DNA from: Massilia sp. UMI-21 | Lineage (GTDB): Bacteria; Pseudomonadota; Gammaproteobacteria; Burkholderiales; Burkholderiaceae_D | NCBI GenBank assembly: GCA_015277795.1 | Contig: CP063848.1 | Span: 4,278,001 to 4,342,000, forward strand | DNA: 64,000 bases | Reading direction: 5' to 3' | In this document: positions 40,694 to 50,864 of the stretch, piece after piece | Layout of the letters: each line of letters begins with the position of its first letter | How positions within the stretch are numbered: position 1 is the first letter of the stretch | Program-made: the position numbers and the translations under genes | The notes under the pieces: generated by a model | What the model was told of the DNA's origin: nothing | Seen by the model: the letters and a program-made list of their open reading frames with translations, nothing else | Database searches by the model: none

Positions 40694-41971
40694 TTACAGG
40701 CGGATGTCTGCGTCGCCCTTCGGCAGCAGATACTTCAGGTCGAACAGGATGTGGTCGGCCTTGCCGAAAGCGCGCAAGCCCGCCGCACCGATCTCGCCGA
40801 ATTCGCGATGCGCGACGGCCAGGATGATGGCGTCGTACTTGCCGGCTTCCGGCACCTCGATCGGTGTAATTCCGTATTCGTGCTGGGCACCTGCAACACT
40901 GACCCACGGATCGTAGACATCAACGTTGACGTCATAGTCCTTGAGCTCGTTGATGATATCGACGACCTTGGTGTTGCGCAGGTCCGGGCAGTTCTCCTTG
41001 AACGCGAGACCCATGACCAGTACGTTAGCGCCATCGACCTGGATGCGGCGTTTCAACATCTGCTTGACCAGACGTCCAACCACATGCGCACCCATGCTAT
41101 CGTTAATGCGACGACCTGCCAAGATGACCTGCGGGTGATAGCCGATCGACTCGGCCTTGTGGGTCAGGTAGTACGGATCGACACCGATGCAATGGCCGCC
41201 AACCAGACCTGGTCGGAAGGGCAAGAAGTTCCACTTGGTGCCCGCCGCCTTTAGAACGTCCTCGGTATCGATACCCATCTTGCCAAAGATGATGGCCAAT
41301 TCGTTCATCAGTGCGATGTTGAGGTCACGCTGAGTGTTTTCGATCACCTTGGCTGCCTCGGCGACGCGCACCGACGATGCCTTGTGGGTGCCCGCAGTGA
41401 TGATGCTTGCATATAGCGCGTCGACGAAATCGGCGACTTCCGGGGTAGAGCCGGAAGTAACCTTGGTGATCGTGGTCAGGCGGTGCAACTTGTCGCCCGG
41501 GTTGATGCGCTCGGGGCTATAACCGACAAAGAAGTCTTCGTTGAACTTCAGTCCCGAAACGCGCTCGATGACCGGTACGCAGTACTCTTCGGTTGCACCG
41601 GGATACACAGTCGATTCGTAGATAACAACATCACCTTTCTTGACTACCTTGCCCAAGGTTTCCGAGGCTTTCTGCAATGGCGTTAAGTCTGGTTGCTTGT
41701 GCTCGTCGATCGGGGTCGGAACCGTCACGATGTACACCTTGGCGTCGCGCAGGTCTTCCGGATTTGTCGTGTAACGCAGGTGTACCGCTTCGCGCAGTTC
41801 ATTCGAGTCGGTCTCAAGCGTATGATCTACGCCGCTCTTCAGTTCCTCAACACGGTCTTGGTTGATATCAAAACCAACGGTCGAGAATTTGCGGCCGAAT
41901 TCGACCGCCAAGGGAAGACCGACGTAGCCAAGACCAATGACCGCGATGCGAGTATCGAGGGATAATTTCAT
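40694..41971 (-). CDS. wbpO: UDP-N-acetylhexosamine 6-dehydrogenase, WbpO/TviB-like
   Basis: NAD-dependent nucleotide-sugar dehydrogenase of 425 residues that oxidises C6 of a UDP-HexNAc to the uronic acid in two steps. N-terminal [19 protein letters not shown] is the Rossmann motif. [19 protein letters not shown], then [11 protein letters not shown], and the catalytic Cys in [19 protein letters not shown] are family hallmarks. Pairing with the WbpP/TviC-like epimerase downstream supports UDP-GalNAcA as product. It follows rmlA by 38 bp. No clear ribosome-binding site precedes the ATG. Confidence 0.93.
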   Translation of the reverse strand: MKLSLDTRIAVIGLGYVGLPLAVEFGRKFSTVGFDINQDRVEELKSGVDHTLETDSNELREAVHLRYTTNPEDLRDAKVYIVTVPTPIDEHKQPDLTPLQKASETLGKVVKKGDVVIYESTVYPGATEEYCVPVIERVSGLKFNEDFFVGYSPERINPGDKLHRLTTITKVTSGSTPEVADFVDALYASIITAGTHKASSVRVAEAAKVIENTQRDLNIALMNELAIIFGKMGIDTEDVLKAAGTKWNFLPFRPGLVGGHCIGVDPYYLTHKAESIGYHPQVILAGRRINDSMGAHVVGRLVKQMLKRRIQVDGANVLVMGLAFKENCPDLRNTKVVDIINELKDYDVNVDVYDPWVSVAGAQHEYGITPIEVPEAGKYDAIILAVAHREFGEIGAAGLRAFGKADHILFDLKYLLPKGDADIRL

Positions 41972-42009
41972 GAAAAAAACTCTATATAAAGTAGTGATTC
42001 CGCTCTTAC

Positions 42010-42903
42010 TCAGAACAGTTTTTCATTCAGCAGGCGCAGTAGATACTGGCCATATTCGTTCTTGCGCAAAGGCTGAGCGAGCGCCTCGAGCTGGCAGGCA
42101 TCGATATAGCCCTTACGAAACGCAATTTCTTCGGGACACGCGACTTTTAAGCCCTGGCGATGCTGGATCGTCGCGATGAACTGGCCTGCTTCCAGCAGAG
42201 AGTCGTGGGTGCCGGTGTCGAGCCACGCCATACCGCGGCGCATGAGTTCTACCTTAAGCTGGCTCTGTTCGAGGTACGCGCGGTTGACATCGGTGATTTC
42301 AAGTTCCCCGCGAGCGGACGGCTGCACTTGCGCCGCGATGTCGCACACTTTGTTGTCATAGAAGTACAGCCCTGTTAGCGCATAATTCGACTTAGGCTGC
42401 TGCGGCTTTTCTTCGATGCTGACGGCCTGACCCTGTTTGTTGAACTCTACGACGCCGTATCGCTCAGGATCATGCACGTGGTATGCGAACACAGTTGCTC
42501 CTTGCGCACGGTCTGCGGCAACGCGCAGCTGCATTTCAAAGTCATGGCCGAAGTAGATGTTGTCGCCCAGGATCAGCGCTGACGGATGGTTGCCAATGAA
42601 CTCGCGGCCAATGATGAAGGCTTGTGCGAGCCCGTCCGGGCTAGGCTGCACTGCATAACTGATGCTGAGACCCCACTGACCGCCGTCACCCAGCATTTCC
42701 TGGAAACGCGGCGTGTCCTGAGGCGTCGAGATGATCAAGATCTCGTCGATACCAGCCAGCATCAGCGTGGTTAGTGGATAGTAAATCATCGGCTTGTCGT
42801 ATACCGGCAGCAACTGCTTCGATACCGACATCGTGACGGGGTACAGACGCGTGCCCGAGCCACCCGCCAAGATGATCCCTTTGCGTTTTAACGAGGCGTT
42901 CAT
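42010..42903 (-). CDS. rmlA: Glucose-1-phosphate thymidylyltransferase RmlA
   Basis: First enzyme of dTDP-sugar synthesis: glucose-1-P + dTTP to dTDP-glucose. Start at 42903 ([20 protein letters not shown]) overlaps the rmlB stop by 4 bp (ATGA). [17 protein letters not shown] is the nucleotide-binding loop. [17 protein letters not shown] and [14 protein letters not shown] follow, then [16 protein letters not shown] ([18 protein letters not shown]). 297 residues. This is the only intact rmlA in the window, because the copy in the second rml operon at 48565 is reduced to a remnant. It feeds both the rhamnose branch and the aminotransferase branch. Confidence 0.97.
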   Translation of the reverse strand: MNASLKRKGIILAGGSGTRLYPVTMSVSKQLLPVYDKPMIYYPLTTLMLAGIDEILIISTPQDTPRFQEMLGDGGQWGLSISYAVQPSPDGLAQAFIIGREFIGNHPSALILGDNIYFGHDFEMQLRVAADRAQGATVFAYHVHDPERYGVVEFNKQGQAVSIEEKPQQPKSNYALTGLYFYDNKVCDIAAQVQPSARGELEITDVNRAYLEQSQLKVELMRRGMAWLDTGTHDSLLEAGQFIATIQHRQGLKVACPEEIAFRKGYIDACQLEALAQPLRKNEYGQYLLRLLNEKLF

Positions 42904-43994
42904 GCTACTTCCCCGTTTTGGCGAGCAGCATAGTTTTTCTCCACCCATTTCAGGTAATCGCCAGACTGCACGTTACGCACCCAAGCATCGTTAGCCAAGT
43001 ACCATTCCACTGTTTTGCGGATACCAGTCTCGAATGTTTCGGACGGCTTCCAGCCCAGTTCACGCTCGAGCTTGCGGGCATCGATCGCGTAACGGCGATC
43101 ATGGCCGGGACGGTCCTGCACGAAGGTGATCTGGCTGCGATAGCTAGTCGTGGTACCGTCCACATTCGCGGTTTTGGGAGCGAGCTCGTCCAGGATTTCG
43201 CAGAGCGTATTCACAACCTCAAGATTGGTCTTCTCGTTCCAGCCACCGACGTTGTACACCTCTCCAGCTCGACCATCTGCCAGCACACGGCGGATGGCGG
43301 CACAGTGGTCGCTGACGTACAACCAATCGCGCACCTGCTGCCCGTCACCGTAAATTGGCAACGGTTTTCCCGCGCGGGCGTTAGCAATGATGAGCGGAAT
43401 TAGTTTTTCTGGAAAATGATAAGGACCGTAGTTGTTCGAGCAATTCGTGGTCAATACCGGCAAGCCATACGTATGGTGGTAGGCTCGGACCAAATGGTCA
43501 GACGCCGCCTTCGAGGCCGAATAAGGACTATTCGGCGCATACGAAGTACTTTCGGTGAACGGTGCGTCGTCCGGTCCGAGTGTGCCGTAGACCTCGTCGG
43601 TCGAAACGTGCAGGAAACGGAACGCCTCCCGGTCGGCTGGCTCCAGCACCGCCCAGTAAGCACGCGCCGCTTCTAAAAGACTAAATGTGCCGTTGACGTT
43701 GGTTTGGATAAATGCAGCCGGTCCATGAATAGAGCGGTCGACATGACTTTCGGCAGCAAAGTGAATAATCGCTCGCGGCCGATGCTCTGCCAGCACGCGC
43801 GCCACATGGTCAGTGTCGCAGATGTCACCCTGCACGAACAAATGCCCCGTATTCCCTTCGAGCGCTACCAGGTTATTGAGATTACCTGCGTAGGTAAGTT
43901 TGTCGAAGTTCAGCACCGGCTCGGTAGTTTGCGCCAACCAGTCCAGTACAAAGTTTGACCCGATGAATCCGGCTCCGCCAGTAACAAAAATCAT
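42900..43994 (-). CDS. rmlB: dTDP-glucose 4,6-dehydratase RmlB, copy 1
   Basis: Short-chain dehydrogenase that makes dTDP-4-keto-6-deoxyglucose. [17 protein letters not shown] binds [16 protein letters not shown] is the signature, STDEVYG and [15 protein letters not shown] (YxxxK) form the active site, and [17 protein letters not shown] is conserved. 364 residues. GC is lower than in the second copy at 49678, consistent with the whole sugar cluster having another origin. It overlaps rmlA by 4 bp. A TATAAT hexamer (minus strand, 43999-44004) lies very close to the ATG; whether it is a promoter is unclear. Confidence 0.97.
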   Translation of the reverse strand: MIFVTGGAGFIGSNFVLDWLAQTTEPVLNFDKLTYAGNLNNLVALEGNTGHLFVQGDICDTDHVARVLAEHRPRAIIHFAAESHVDRSIHGPAAFIQTNVNGTFSLLEAARAYWAVLEPADREAFRFLHVSTDEVYGTLGPDDAPFTESTSYAPNSPYSASKAASDHLVRAYHHTYGLPVLTTNCSNNYGPYHFPEKLIPLIIANARAGKPLPIYGDGQQVRDWLYVSDHCAAIRRVLADGRAGEVYNVGGWNEKTNLEVVNTLCEILDELAPKTANVDGTTTSYRSQITFVQDRPGHDRRYAIDARKLERELGWKPSETFETGIRKTVEWYLANDAWVRNVQSGDYLKWVEKNYAARQNGEVA

Positions 43995-44124
43995 TGTAAT
44001 TATATGAGAGAGGTGGCGCCCAGAAAGCGCCTGAAATACGTGCCTGTATCGGCTCTACGACTGTAGACCGTGCTCGACAGCGATGCCTGCGCAGACCGGA
44101 CACGTCCCGGGAATGGCAAATGTC

Positions 44125-45321
44125 TTATCTGATCGCCAGATACGACTTCAACGCAGTCAATTTGGCATGGCCATCCGGCGAAGCGGCAGTACGCTGACTA
44201 GCCTCGCGAAAAAATGCCCACAGAATCGCAAGCATAAAAGCTGTAAATGTCGTCAGTATCACGATCAAGCCACGGCGAGGTTTTGACCGGCGCTCTGGCT
44301 CAATGGCGGGATCCAGCACTTGGATAATTGGCGGGTCCTTGGCCTCGTCCAAGCGCGCTACTTCATATTGCTTCGCCAGCAATTCATACAGCATTTGATG
44401 GTACTTGAGGTCGCGCAAGATCTTGATGCTTTCGAGTCCGCTTTGGCCAGCCGCGGATTGTGCTGGCTCCGCGCTTGCCCTGCCATTTTCCAACTTGGAA
44501 ATCTCCGAACGCAATCCAATCAACTCTTGCTCGGCACGGCGATATTCAGGATTACTCGTTGTAACGAACGATCGCATGGAGCTCAGCTGGATTTCCTTGG
44601 CCGATGCCTCTGCCCTGAGCCGTGCAATGGTTTCGACAATAGCGCGGCTCTCTGCGTCGACACTAATAACGCCGCGCGAAGCGAGACCGCCTTTGAGAGC
44701 ACGCTCAGCTTTTACCAACTGATCTCTTGCCGCTTCGAGCTGTCGTTCAAAAAATACGCGCCGTTGTGCGGCTTCGGTCACAGCAAGCACTTTGGTCAGG
44801 CTGAGCAACTCAGTGACATAAGCGTTTGCCATCGGTGCAACGAGCTTTTGATCACGCCCCTCAACGCTAATAGTTATCAGCCCGTCTTTTCCCGCAGCAA
44901 TAATAGTCGCCTCCGCTAGTCGCATCCGTGCGCCGTCTTGCGACTTAGTGTCATAGACCTTCTTCAGGTCAAAGCTCTCGACAAGCTTGTCGGCCACAGT
45001 GCGGCTGCGCAACATACCAACATATAAGTCGTTCGGATTCTTCAAACCAGCCATTCCTCCGGCCACACCCGCAATTCCGCCGAGTTGCGACAACAACATC
45101 GATGCGCTCGACTGGTTCTGCTGCGGCGGCATGACTTTGGTACTTGCCTCATAGGTACTCGGCAAAATGAGGCTCACTGCAACTGCAAGCGCAGCCGCGC
45201 AAAATGTCACCCAAAAGATTGATTTTTTCCGCTTCGCGAGAACGATCAGAATATCGATAACACTGATTTCATTGGCGTGCGCGATCTGGGCTTCGTCTAG
45301 CTCTGTTGTCTGCTGTTTCAT
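44125..45321 (-). CDS. wzz: Wzz-family chain-length determinant
   Basis: Inner-membrane polysaccharide co-polymerase that sets chain length. 398 residues. One N-terminal membrane segment (residues about 34-55, SIFWVTFCAAALAVAVSLIL) follows a short cytoplasmic tail. A long coiled-coil periplasmic region has LLSLTKVLAVTEAAQRRVFF and RIRAEASAKEIQLSS-type helices. A second membrane segment lies near the C-terminus (RGLIVILTTFTAFMLAILWAF) after the Pro-rich PPIIQVLDPAIEPERRSKP. No tyrosine-kinase domain, so it is a PCP without Wzc kinase function. wza is upstream (38 bp). Confidence 0.93.
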   Translation of the reverse strand: MKQQTTELDEAQIAHANEISVIDILIVLAKRKKSIFWVTFCAAALAVAVSLILPSTYEASTKVMPPQQNQSSASMLLSQLGGIAGVAGGMAGLKNPNDLYVGMLRSRTVADKLVESFDLKKVYDTKSQDGARMRLAEATIIAAGKDGLITISVEGRDQKLVAPMANAYVTELLSLTKVLAVTEAAQRRVFFERQLEAARDQLVKAERALKGGLASRGVISVDAESRAIVETIARLRAEASAKEIQLSSMRSFVTTSNPEYRRAEQELIGLRSEISKLENGRASAEPAQSAAGQSGLESIKILRDLKYHQMLYELLAKQYEVARLDEAKDPPIIQVLDPAIEPERRSKPRRGLIVILTTFTAFMLAILWAFFREASQRTAASPDGHAKLTALKSYLAIR

Positions 45322-45359
45322 GCTATTGGTTCGCTCATACTAATTGGCATTAGGTGCAG

Positions 45360-47708
45360 TTAATCACGCAGCGTCTTGATCGCCGCTGCACCAAGACCAA
45401 AGTTTGCAAAGATCTGCGCCCACTCGCGCGTTCCTTTCACGAATTTCGTCCATTTAGTTTCTCGATCAAATTTCTCGGGAATGACTAGACTATCGCCCGG
45501 CATGACTTCCAGACCGCCAATGCCGCCAAACATCCACATGCCCGACTCGCGAGAGACCACGCTGCCGTCGGCGCGCATTACAAATGTTTCATCGACGTCT
45601 GCGTCAGAAGTCACTCCTGCAACTTTCAAATAATCCTTAACGCGTGCGTTTGGCTTCCACAGCGAGGAAGACTCCACGTTGACCGCACCAAATACGTGGA
45701 CAAAGCTCGGTGTGGCCGGTACAACCAGGCGGTCGCCGTTCTCCAGCTTCACCTGCGGCAAGCGAGCGAACGACCGTTCCTTCGGATCCAGGTTGAAGGC
45801 GATCCGGCCGGTTGGCTTCAACTGGCGAAACTCAGCGATCTTCTGCCGGGCCAGCTCGGCCTGGGCCTGTTGCTGCGCCGCCAGCACTTGCGGATTAACC
45901 GACGCAAGTGCCTGTTGATTTGCGACGGCCAAGCTCTGTTCCCTGGTGAGCTGTGCCTCCAGGCGGTGCGCAGCTTTCTCAAGATTGATCTCTTGCTCCT
46001 TGCGCACGGTCTCGCGATGGAACGCGGTTCCGAACAGGTAGGCATTGCCAGTCGGGCCACCGGCCTTGGCCAGCAGGGTCTGCAGCGTGTCACCCGCGCT
46101 CATCTGGTACACACCCGGCACCTTGACCTCGCCTTCGATGCGCACCAGTACGCGACGCTTGTCCATTGGCACGGCGACGTCCTGCTGCGAGAACACGGTC
46201 ACGGTGTCGCCCGGTTGGAGCTCGATGTTGTCCGCGCCGGCGGGGTTGGTGAATACATTGCCCAGGTTGAATGGAACCAGGGTGACCGAGAGATCCTTGC
46301 GGTTGATGCGTTCGACGACCGCGTAATCCCAGTTCACTTCATCGATCAGGTTGCCGACGCTTGCCGCGATGGTGTCGGCGCGTTCGTTCGTTACCTGCTC
46401 GTCCTGCCCGGTGGCGACGATCCTGTTCTGCCGCTTCACGGATGCACGGGTGATCAAATAATCACGGCTCGGAATCAGGTCGCGCACACGCATGCCCGGC
46501 TTGAACGGCGCGCGGACCGGCTGGTCCACATTGCCGCGCAGGATGACGGCATTCGAAAACTCCGGCGTGATGGAGGTAATGTTGAGCACGTCGCCGTCCT
46601 TCAACGGACGCTGCAGGCTGGCGCCGTCGAGCGCGAACTGCTCGACGCTGCGCGGGCGATTCTTGCTCGGATCGATGCGCTCCAGGAAGGCGCGGCGCGG
46701 ATCGGCCACCACCGGCATGCCGCCGGCGAAGTCGAGCATCGACTCGATGGTGTCGCTGTCCGTCTTGAGTTCGTAGACCGCCGGGCTGTTGACCTTGCCG
46801 ACCAGCGCAACGTGGCCGGTGGCCGCTGGAATGTAGATCGAATCGCCGTCCAGCAGCTTCACGTCTGCCGACTTGTCACCTTTCGCAATAAAGGCATAGA
46901 GGTCGAGTTCGGCCACGACGCGGCCGGCACGCTTGACCTGCACGCGTCGCATGCTGCCGTTGGCGTTGGGACCGCCGCTTGCGAACAGGGCGGTCACCAG
47001 GGTCGACAGGCTCGACACAGTGTAGGTGCCCGGGCGCTTCGCTTGGCCGACGACGTAGATGGTGATGGCGCGCAGCTGGCCGAAGTTCACGTTGACGGTC
47101 ACGCCCTTGTAGAGCTTGCCGACCGCGCCGCGGACGATGTCGTCCGCGTCGCCGGCTTTTACCCCGGCCAGCACGACCGAGCCGATCGTCGGGATGGTGA
47201 TCGTGCCGCTGCGGTCGATGGTGGCACGGAAGTCGATGTCGATCGTGCCCCAGCCGCGGATCAGCAGCTCGTCGCCCGGTCCCAGCACGTACTCCGCCGG
47301 CACCGGCGAGTTGAGGATGGGTGCAAAGGTCGAGGGCGCATTGGCGAAGAAATTGGCGCCGAACACCGGCAGCTCTTCGCCTACGCTATCGCGAATGAAT
47401 TTCTGGAATTCCGTTTGAAGCCTTGGCTGCTCCGCACCGGCAAAGTCTGGCGCGCCCGGCGCGCGCGTAGCTCGCTCCAGGCCAAGCGCCGGGCGCGAAC
47501 GTGCGCCTGGAGCTTCGGAAGCCGTTGCAGGCGTGGTATTGGTAATGGACAGCCTGCGCGGCGCGCTCGGCGTTGCCATGGGTGCCGCTGCCTCGTTCAA
47601 CTCCTGGCCGAACATCTCATCTGGGCGGGAGGGCGATTCTTGAGCAGAAGCAATAGTCGACGCAGCGCCGATAGCTAGCGCGACTGCGCGAAGCAAAAAC
47701 TTGGACAT
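45360..47708 (-). CDS. Wza-like polysaccharide export protein with multiple SLBB domains
   Basis: Secreted outer-membrane-associated export protein of 782 residues. Signal peptide (VALAIGAASTIASAQ). A Pro/Ala-rich linker of about 90 residues. A polysaccharide export domain (YVLGPGDELLIRGWGTIDID, about 140-215). Several SLBB repeats follow (for example YVVGQAKRPGTYTVSSLSTL; GKVNSPAVYELKTDSDTI; RIEGEVKVPGVYQMSAGDTL). A Gln/Ala coiled coil at about 580-640 (EAQLTREQSLAVANQQAL) is unusual. It is much longer than Wza (about 380), like the GfcE/extended families of EPS loci. Together with Wzz downstream it forms the export gate of the cluster; a plausible promoter lies about 45 bp upstream. Confidence 0.92.
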   Translation of the reverse strand: MSKFLLRAVALAIGAASTIASAQESPSRPDEMFGQELNEAAAPMATPSAPRRLSITNTTPATASEAPGARSRPALGLERATRAPGAPDFAGAEQPRLQTEFQKFIRDSVGEELPVFGANFFANAPSTFAPILNSPVPAEYVLGPGDELLIRGWGTIDIDFRATIDRSGTITIPTIGSVVLAGVKAGDADDIVRGAVGKLYKGVTVNVNFGQLRAITIYVVGQAKRPGTYTVSSLSTLVTALFASGGPNANGSMRRVQVKRAGRVVAELDLYAFIAKGDKSADVKLLDGDSIYIPAATGHVALVGKVNSPAVYELKTDSDTIESMLDFAGGMPVVADPRRAFLERIDPSKNRPRSVEQFALDGASLQRPLKDGDVLNITSITPEFSNAVILRGNVDQPVRAPFKPGMRVRDLIPSRDYLITRASVKRQNRIVATGQDEQVTNERADTIAASVGNLIDEVNWDYAVVERINRKDLSVTLVPFNLGNVFTNPAGADNIELQPGDTVTVFSQQDVAVPMDKRRVLVRIEGEVKVPGVYQMSAGDTLQTLLAKAGGPTGNAYLFGTAFHRETVRKEQEINLEKAAHRLEAQLTREQSLAVANQQALASVNPQVLAAQQQAQAELARQKIAEFRQLKPTGRIAFNLDPKERSFARLPQVKLENGDRLVVPATPSFVHVFGAVNVESSSLWKPNARVKDYLKVAGVTSDADVDETFVMRADGSVVSRESGMWMFGGIGGLEVMPGDSLVIPEKFDRETKWTKFVKGTREWAQIFANFGLGAAAIKTLRD

Positions 47709-47752
47709 GTGATACTCGGGAAAGAGAGATGGTAACAGTCGGATAACCTGGG

Positions 47753-47782
47753 ATTATATCTCTTTCCAAGGTTTTCGTGACA
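47753..47782 (-). promoter_or_regulatory. Candidate promoter of the wza-wzz operon
   Basis: On the minus strand a perfect TATAAT hexamer (47753-47758) lies 45 bp upstream of the wza ATG, with TGTCAC as a weak -35 about 18 bp further up. This would serve the minus-strand polysaccharide genes from wza onward. Confidence 0.45.
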
Positions 47783-47931
47783 TCAGGAAACTACTGCGGA
47801 AGGCTAAAACTCCAAGTCATACAACACTTGTTCAGCAATAGCAGAGCATCACGACGCTACACGATATTGATCAAACAAGACTGGCGCGAAGAATGATTCC
47901 AGACAATTAACGTCTTTGTTACATTGCGTGA

Positions 47932-47952
47932 AAATCTCAGAAGTTGAGATTT
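47932..47952. repeat. AT-rich inverted repeat upstream of wza
   Basis: AAATCTCA / TGAGATTT, perfect 8-bp arms with a 5-bp centre. It is about 225-245 bp upstream of wza, so it is too far for a simple operator at the promoter proposed above. It could be a hairpin or a regulator site. Confidence 0.5.
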
Positions 47953-48019
47953 ATCCATAACATAAAGTTATATATCTTCGGTTACTATGATTGAAGCCCC
48001 ACGCAAGGGGAATTCGAAT

Positions 48020-48565
48020 TTAAGGAAAGTACTCGGCGTTATCGAAGCGCTGGCCATGTGCGTCCTTGGCGGACAATAGCGGGGAACTGGTGAGGGGCCA
48101 TGCGATTTCCAGGACGGGATCGTTCCAGACGATGCAGCGCTCCTGCCCGGGCGCGTAGTAGTCGGTCAGCTTGTAGACCACATCGGCCGATTCCGACAGG
48201 ACGAGGAATCCGTGGGCGAAACCTTCAGGTACCCACAGCTGGGCCTTGTTTTCGGCGCTCAAAATCTCGCCGGTCCATTGGCCGAACGTGGGCGATGAAC
48301 GGCGCAGATCCACCGCCACGTCGAACACGCTGCCCGTGACCACACGCACCAGCTTACCTTGCGTTTGAAGTACCTGGTAATGCAGGCCACGCAATACGTT
48401 CTGATTTGACGTTGAATGGTTGTCCTGTACGAAGTCCAACTTGCGACCGACGGCTTCCTCGAAACGGGCCTGGTGAAAGCTCTCGTACACCACGCCGCGC
48501 TCATCGGCAAATACGCGCGGCTCAATTCGCAGGACATCAGGAATCGACAGGCGTGTGAACTGCAT
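48020..48565 (-). CDS. rmlC: dTDP-4-keto-6-deoxyglucose 3,5-epimerase RmlC
   Basis: Cupin-fold epimerase converting dTDP-4-keto-6-deoxyglucose to dTDP-4-keto-rhamnose. RVFADERGVVYESFHQARF opens the domain. QDNHSTSNQNVLRGLHYQ contains the catalytic His (LRGLHYQ). VDLRRSSPTFGQW, WVPEGFAHGFLVLSE and VVYKLTDYYAPGQE follow. 181 residues, normal size. Its ATG overlaps by one base the stop of the vestigial rmlA frame upstream, so its translation may depend on that remnant being read. Confidence 0.96.
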   Translation of the reverse strand: MQFTRLSIPDVLRIEPRVFADERGVVYESFHQARFEEAVGRKLDFVQDNHSTSNQNVLRGLHYQVLQTQGKLVRVVTGSVFDVAVDLRRSSPTFGQWTGEILSAENKAQLWVPEGFAHGFLVLSESADVVYKLTDYYAPGQERCIVWNDPVLEIAWPLTSSPLLSAKDAHGQRFDNAEYFP

Positions 48566-48768
48566 CAGAGCACCTGTTCCGTCAAAGCCTGCACCGGATA
48601 CTGATTGTGATGATACCTGTCGTAATCATTGCTGTGCATTGTCCGTCCGCTCTGCGGGCAGTAGCGCTCATCCAATCCGTGCAGCCCATATGCCAGCGTG
48701 GCCGGATACAGCCGCGTGCCGCTGCCGCCTGCCAGGATGATGCCCTTGCGCTTGATGGTTTCCGTCAT
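48565..48768 (-). pseudogene. rmlA: Vestigial rmlA with internal deletion
   Basis: A 67-codon frame begins [26 protein letters not shown], exactly like RmlA (nucleotide-binding loop GGSGTR included). After about residue 26 it departs into unrelated sequence (YGLHGLDERYCPQSGRTM...). It ends overlapping the rmlC start by one base. It lies 7 bp after rmlD, so the operon order rmlB-rmlD-rmlA-rmlC is that of a normal rml operon with most of rmlA removed, presumably by deletion. The frame is still open and coupled. The intact rmlA at 42010 would supply the activity. Confidence 0.85.
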
Positions 48769-48775
48769 GGTTTTC

Positions 48776-49681
48776 TCATAGGTTGCCGGCGTCCGCCAGT
48801 TCGGCGACCAGGCGGTTGACGTGGTGGCGCCAGTCCGGCAGCGCCAGGCCGAACGCGGCGCGGAATTTGCCGGTGTCCAGCAGTGAATTGGCGGGGCGCG
48901 GCGCGGCGGCGCCCCAGGCGGCGGCGGCCACCGGCACGATGTCCTCGGGCGATGCCCGCAGGCGGGCGCCCTGCTCCAGCGCCTGCCCGACGACATGGCG
49001 CGCGTAGGCATGCCAGCTGGTCTGGCCCGCAGCCGCCACGTGGTAGGTGCCCGACAGCGCCGCGGCAGCGGCGCCGCCCAACGCGATGCGCTGCAGGGCC
49101 AGCGCGGTGAGGTCGGCGAGCAACTCGGCGCTGGTGGGCGCACCGACCTGGTCGGCAACGACCTCGAGCCGTGACCGCTCCCTGGCCAGCCGCAGGATCG
49201 TCTTGGGGAAGTTCGCGCCGCGCGGCCCGAACACCCAGCTGGTGCGCAGGATCAGGTGGCGCGCGCCGCTTGCGCGGATGCCTTCCTCTCCGGCGAGCTT
49301 GCTGCGGCCGTAGGCCGACAGCGGGCCGGGGGCGTCGTCCTCGCGGTAGGCCGTCTGCCGGCTGCCGTCGAACACGTAGTCGCTCGAGTAATGCACCAGC
49401 CAGGCGCCACATGCACTTGCCGCCTCGGCCAGCACGCCGGGCGCCAGCGCGTTGATGGCATGCGCAACGCCCGCGTCGGCTTCGGCACGGTCGACCGCCG
49501 TATAGGCTGCCGCGTTGACAATGACATCGGGACGGTGCGCAGCGACGCAGGCGCGCAGGCGTTCAGGCTGGCCGAGGTCGGCATCGCTCCGGTCGAGCGC
49601 GCGCACGTCGCCGAGCGCCGCAAGCGCGCGCTGCAGCTCCCAGCCGACCTGCCCGTTCTTGCCGAACAACAGGATCTTCAT
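48776..49681 (-). CDS. rmlD: dTDP-4-keto-rhamnose reductase RmlD
   Basis: Final enzyme of dTDP-L-rhamnose synthesis. ATG at 49681 ([20 protein letters not shown]) overlaps the stop of rmlB copy 2 by 4 bp. GxxGxxG reads [35 protein letters not shown], and the YxxxK in [12 protein letters not shown] are the RmlD signature, followed by [14 protein letters not shown]. 301 residues, high GC. It is the only rmlD in the window. Confidence 0.96.
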   Translation of the reverse strand: MKILLFGKNGQVGWELQRALAALGDVRALDRSDADLGQPERLRACVAAHRPDVIVNAAAYTAVDRAEADAGVAHAINALAPGVLAEAASACGAWLVHYSSDYVFDGSRQTAYREDDAPGPLSAYGRSKLAGEEGIRASGARHLILRTSWVFGPRGANFPKTILRLARERSRLEVVADQVGAPTSAELLADLTALALQRIALGGAAAAALSGTYHVAAAGQTSWHAYARHVVGQALEQGARLRASPEDIVPVAAAAWGAAAPRPANSLLDTGKFRAAFGLALPDWRHHVNRLVAELADAGNL

Positions 49682-50754
49682 GGGCGGGGCTGCCCATCGG
49701 CATACTGGCGCGCAACCCAGTCGCGGTAGGCGCCGCTGGTGACATCCCGCACCCAGTCCTGGTGCGCCAGGTACCACGCGACGGTCTTGCGGATGCCGGT
49801 CTGGAAGGTTTCGCGCGGGCGCCAGCCGAGTTCGCGCGCCAGCTTGCCGGCGTCGATGGCATAGCGGCGATCGTGGCCCGGGCGGTCTTTCACAAAACTG
49901 ATCTGCGCCGCATACGACGCGCCGTCGGGCCGCGGGCGCAGTTCGTCGAGGATGGCGGATACGATGTGCACGACATCGATATTGGCCATCTCGTTGCAGC
50001 CGCCCACGTTGTAGGTCTCGCCCGGCCTGCCCGCCTCGAGCACCCGGCGGATGGCGCTGCAATGGTCGAGCACGTAGAGCCAGTCGCGCACCTGGCGCCC
50101 GTCGCCGTACACCGGCAAGGGCTTGCCGGCGAGGGCGTTGTGGATCACGAGCGGAATCAGCTTTTCCGGAAAGTGGAAGGGGCCGTAGTTGTTGGAGCAG
50201 TTCGTGGTCAGCACCGGCAGGCCATACGTATGGTGCCAGGCGCGCACCAGGTGGTCCGAGGCCGCCTTGCTGGCGGAATACGGGCTGTTCGGTGCGTAGC
50301 AGTGCTGCTCGTCGAAGGCTGCCGCATCGGGGGCGAGCGAGCCATACACTTCGTCGGTGGACACATGCAGGAAGCGAAAGCCCGCGTGCGCCTCGCCTTC
50401 CAGTTCGCTCCAGTAGCCGCGCACTGCTTCCAGCAGATGGAAGCTGCCCACCACGTTGGTGTCGATGAAGGCTGCCGGGCCGGCGATCGAACGGTCCACG
50501 TGGCTCTCGGCCGCGAAGTTCAGCACGGCGCGCACCCCGTGATCGCGCAGCAGCCGCGCCACCAGGGCGCTGTCGCCGATGTCGCCATGCACGAAATGGT
50601 GGCGCGGATCATTGCGGACGGCAGCCAGGTTGTTCAGGTTGCCCGCATAGGTCAGCTTGTCGAGGTTGACGACCGGCTCGTCGTGCCGCGCCAGCCAGTC
50701 GAGCACGAAGTTCGAACCAATGAAGCCGGCGCCACCGGTCACAAGGATGGTCAT
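49678..50754 (-). CDS. rmlB: dTDP-glucose 4,6-dehydratase RmlB, copy 2
   Basis: Same activity and motifs as the copy at 42900 ([52 protein letters not shown]). 358 residues. GC is much higher than in copy 1, matching the core genome. It opens the rmlB-rmlD-(rmlA)-rmlC operon. Being second copy, it may be redundant for rmlAB function, or it may give regulation separate from the sugar cluster. The two proteins are similar but clearly diverged, so this is not a recent duplication. Confidence 0.96.
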   Translation of the reverse strand: MTILVTGGAGFIGSNFVLDWLARHDEPVVNLDKLTYAGNLNNLAAVRNDPRHHFVHGDIGDSALVARLLRDHGVRAVLNFAAESHVDRSIAGPAAFIDTNVVGSFHLLEAVRGYWSELEGEAHAGFRFLHVSTDEVYGSLAPDAAAFDEQHCYAPNSPYSASKAASDHLVRAWHHTYGLPVLTTNCSNNYGPFHFPEKLIPLVIHNALAGKPLPVYGDGRQVRDWLYVLDHCSAIRRVLEAGRPGETYNVGGCNEMANIDVVHIVSAILDELRPRPDGASYAAQISFVKDRPGHDRRYAIDAGKLARELGWRPRETFQTGIRKTVAWYLAHQDWVRDVTSGAYRDWVARQYADGQPRP

Positions 50755-50864
50755 ACAGTATCCGGTTAGTTGAATGCAGGCATGCGCCCGTCAACCCGAA
50801 TTATGGCGCGTTTGGCCCCCGCCGTGGGAAAGCGCGGGGTCCAGGCTGGTGCAGGCGCGGGCGC

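Larger units (their letters stand above)
47709..48019. other. AT-rich intergenic region between rmlC and wza
   Basis: 311 bp with no gene. It is markedly AT-rich. It carries the candidate wza promoter, the 8-bp inverted repeat at 47932-47952, and a small CCCC-ACGCAA-GGGG hairpin next to the rmlC stop that may weakly terminate the rml operon. I see no JUMPstart motif. Confidence 0.6.

Noticed and set aside
47867..47874. TTGATCAA upstream of wza as an FNR site
   Set aside because: The half-sites abut without the 4-bp spacer, so it is not an FNR/ANR site.
47709..48019. JUMPstart/ops element before the polysaccharide genes
   Set aside because: No GGCGGTAGC-type element is present on either strand in this gap.
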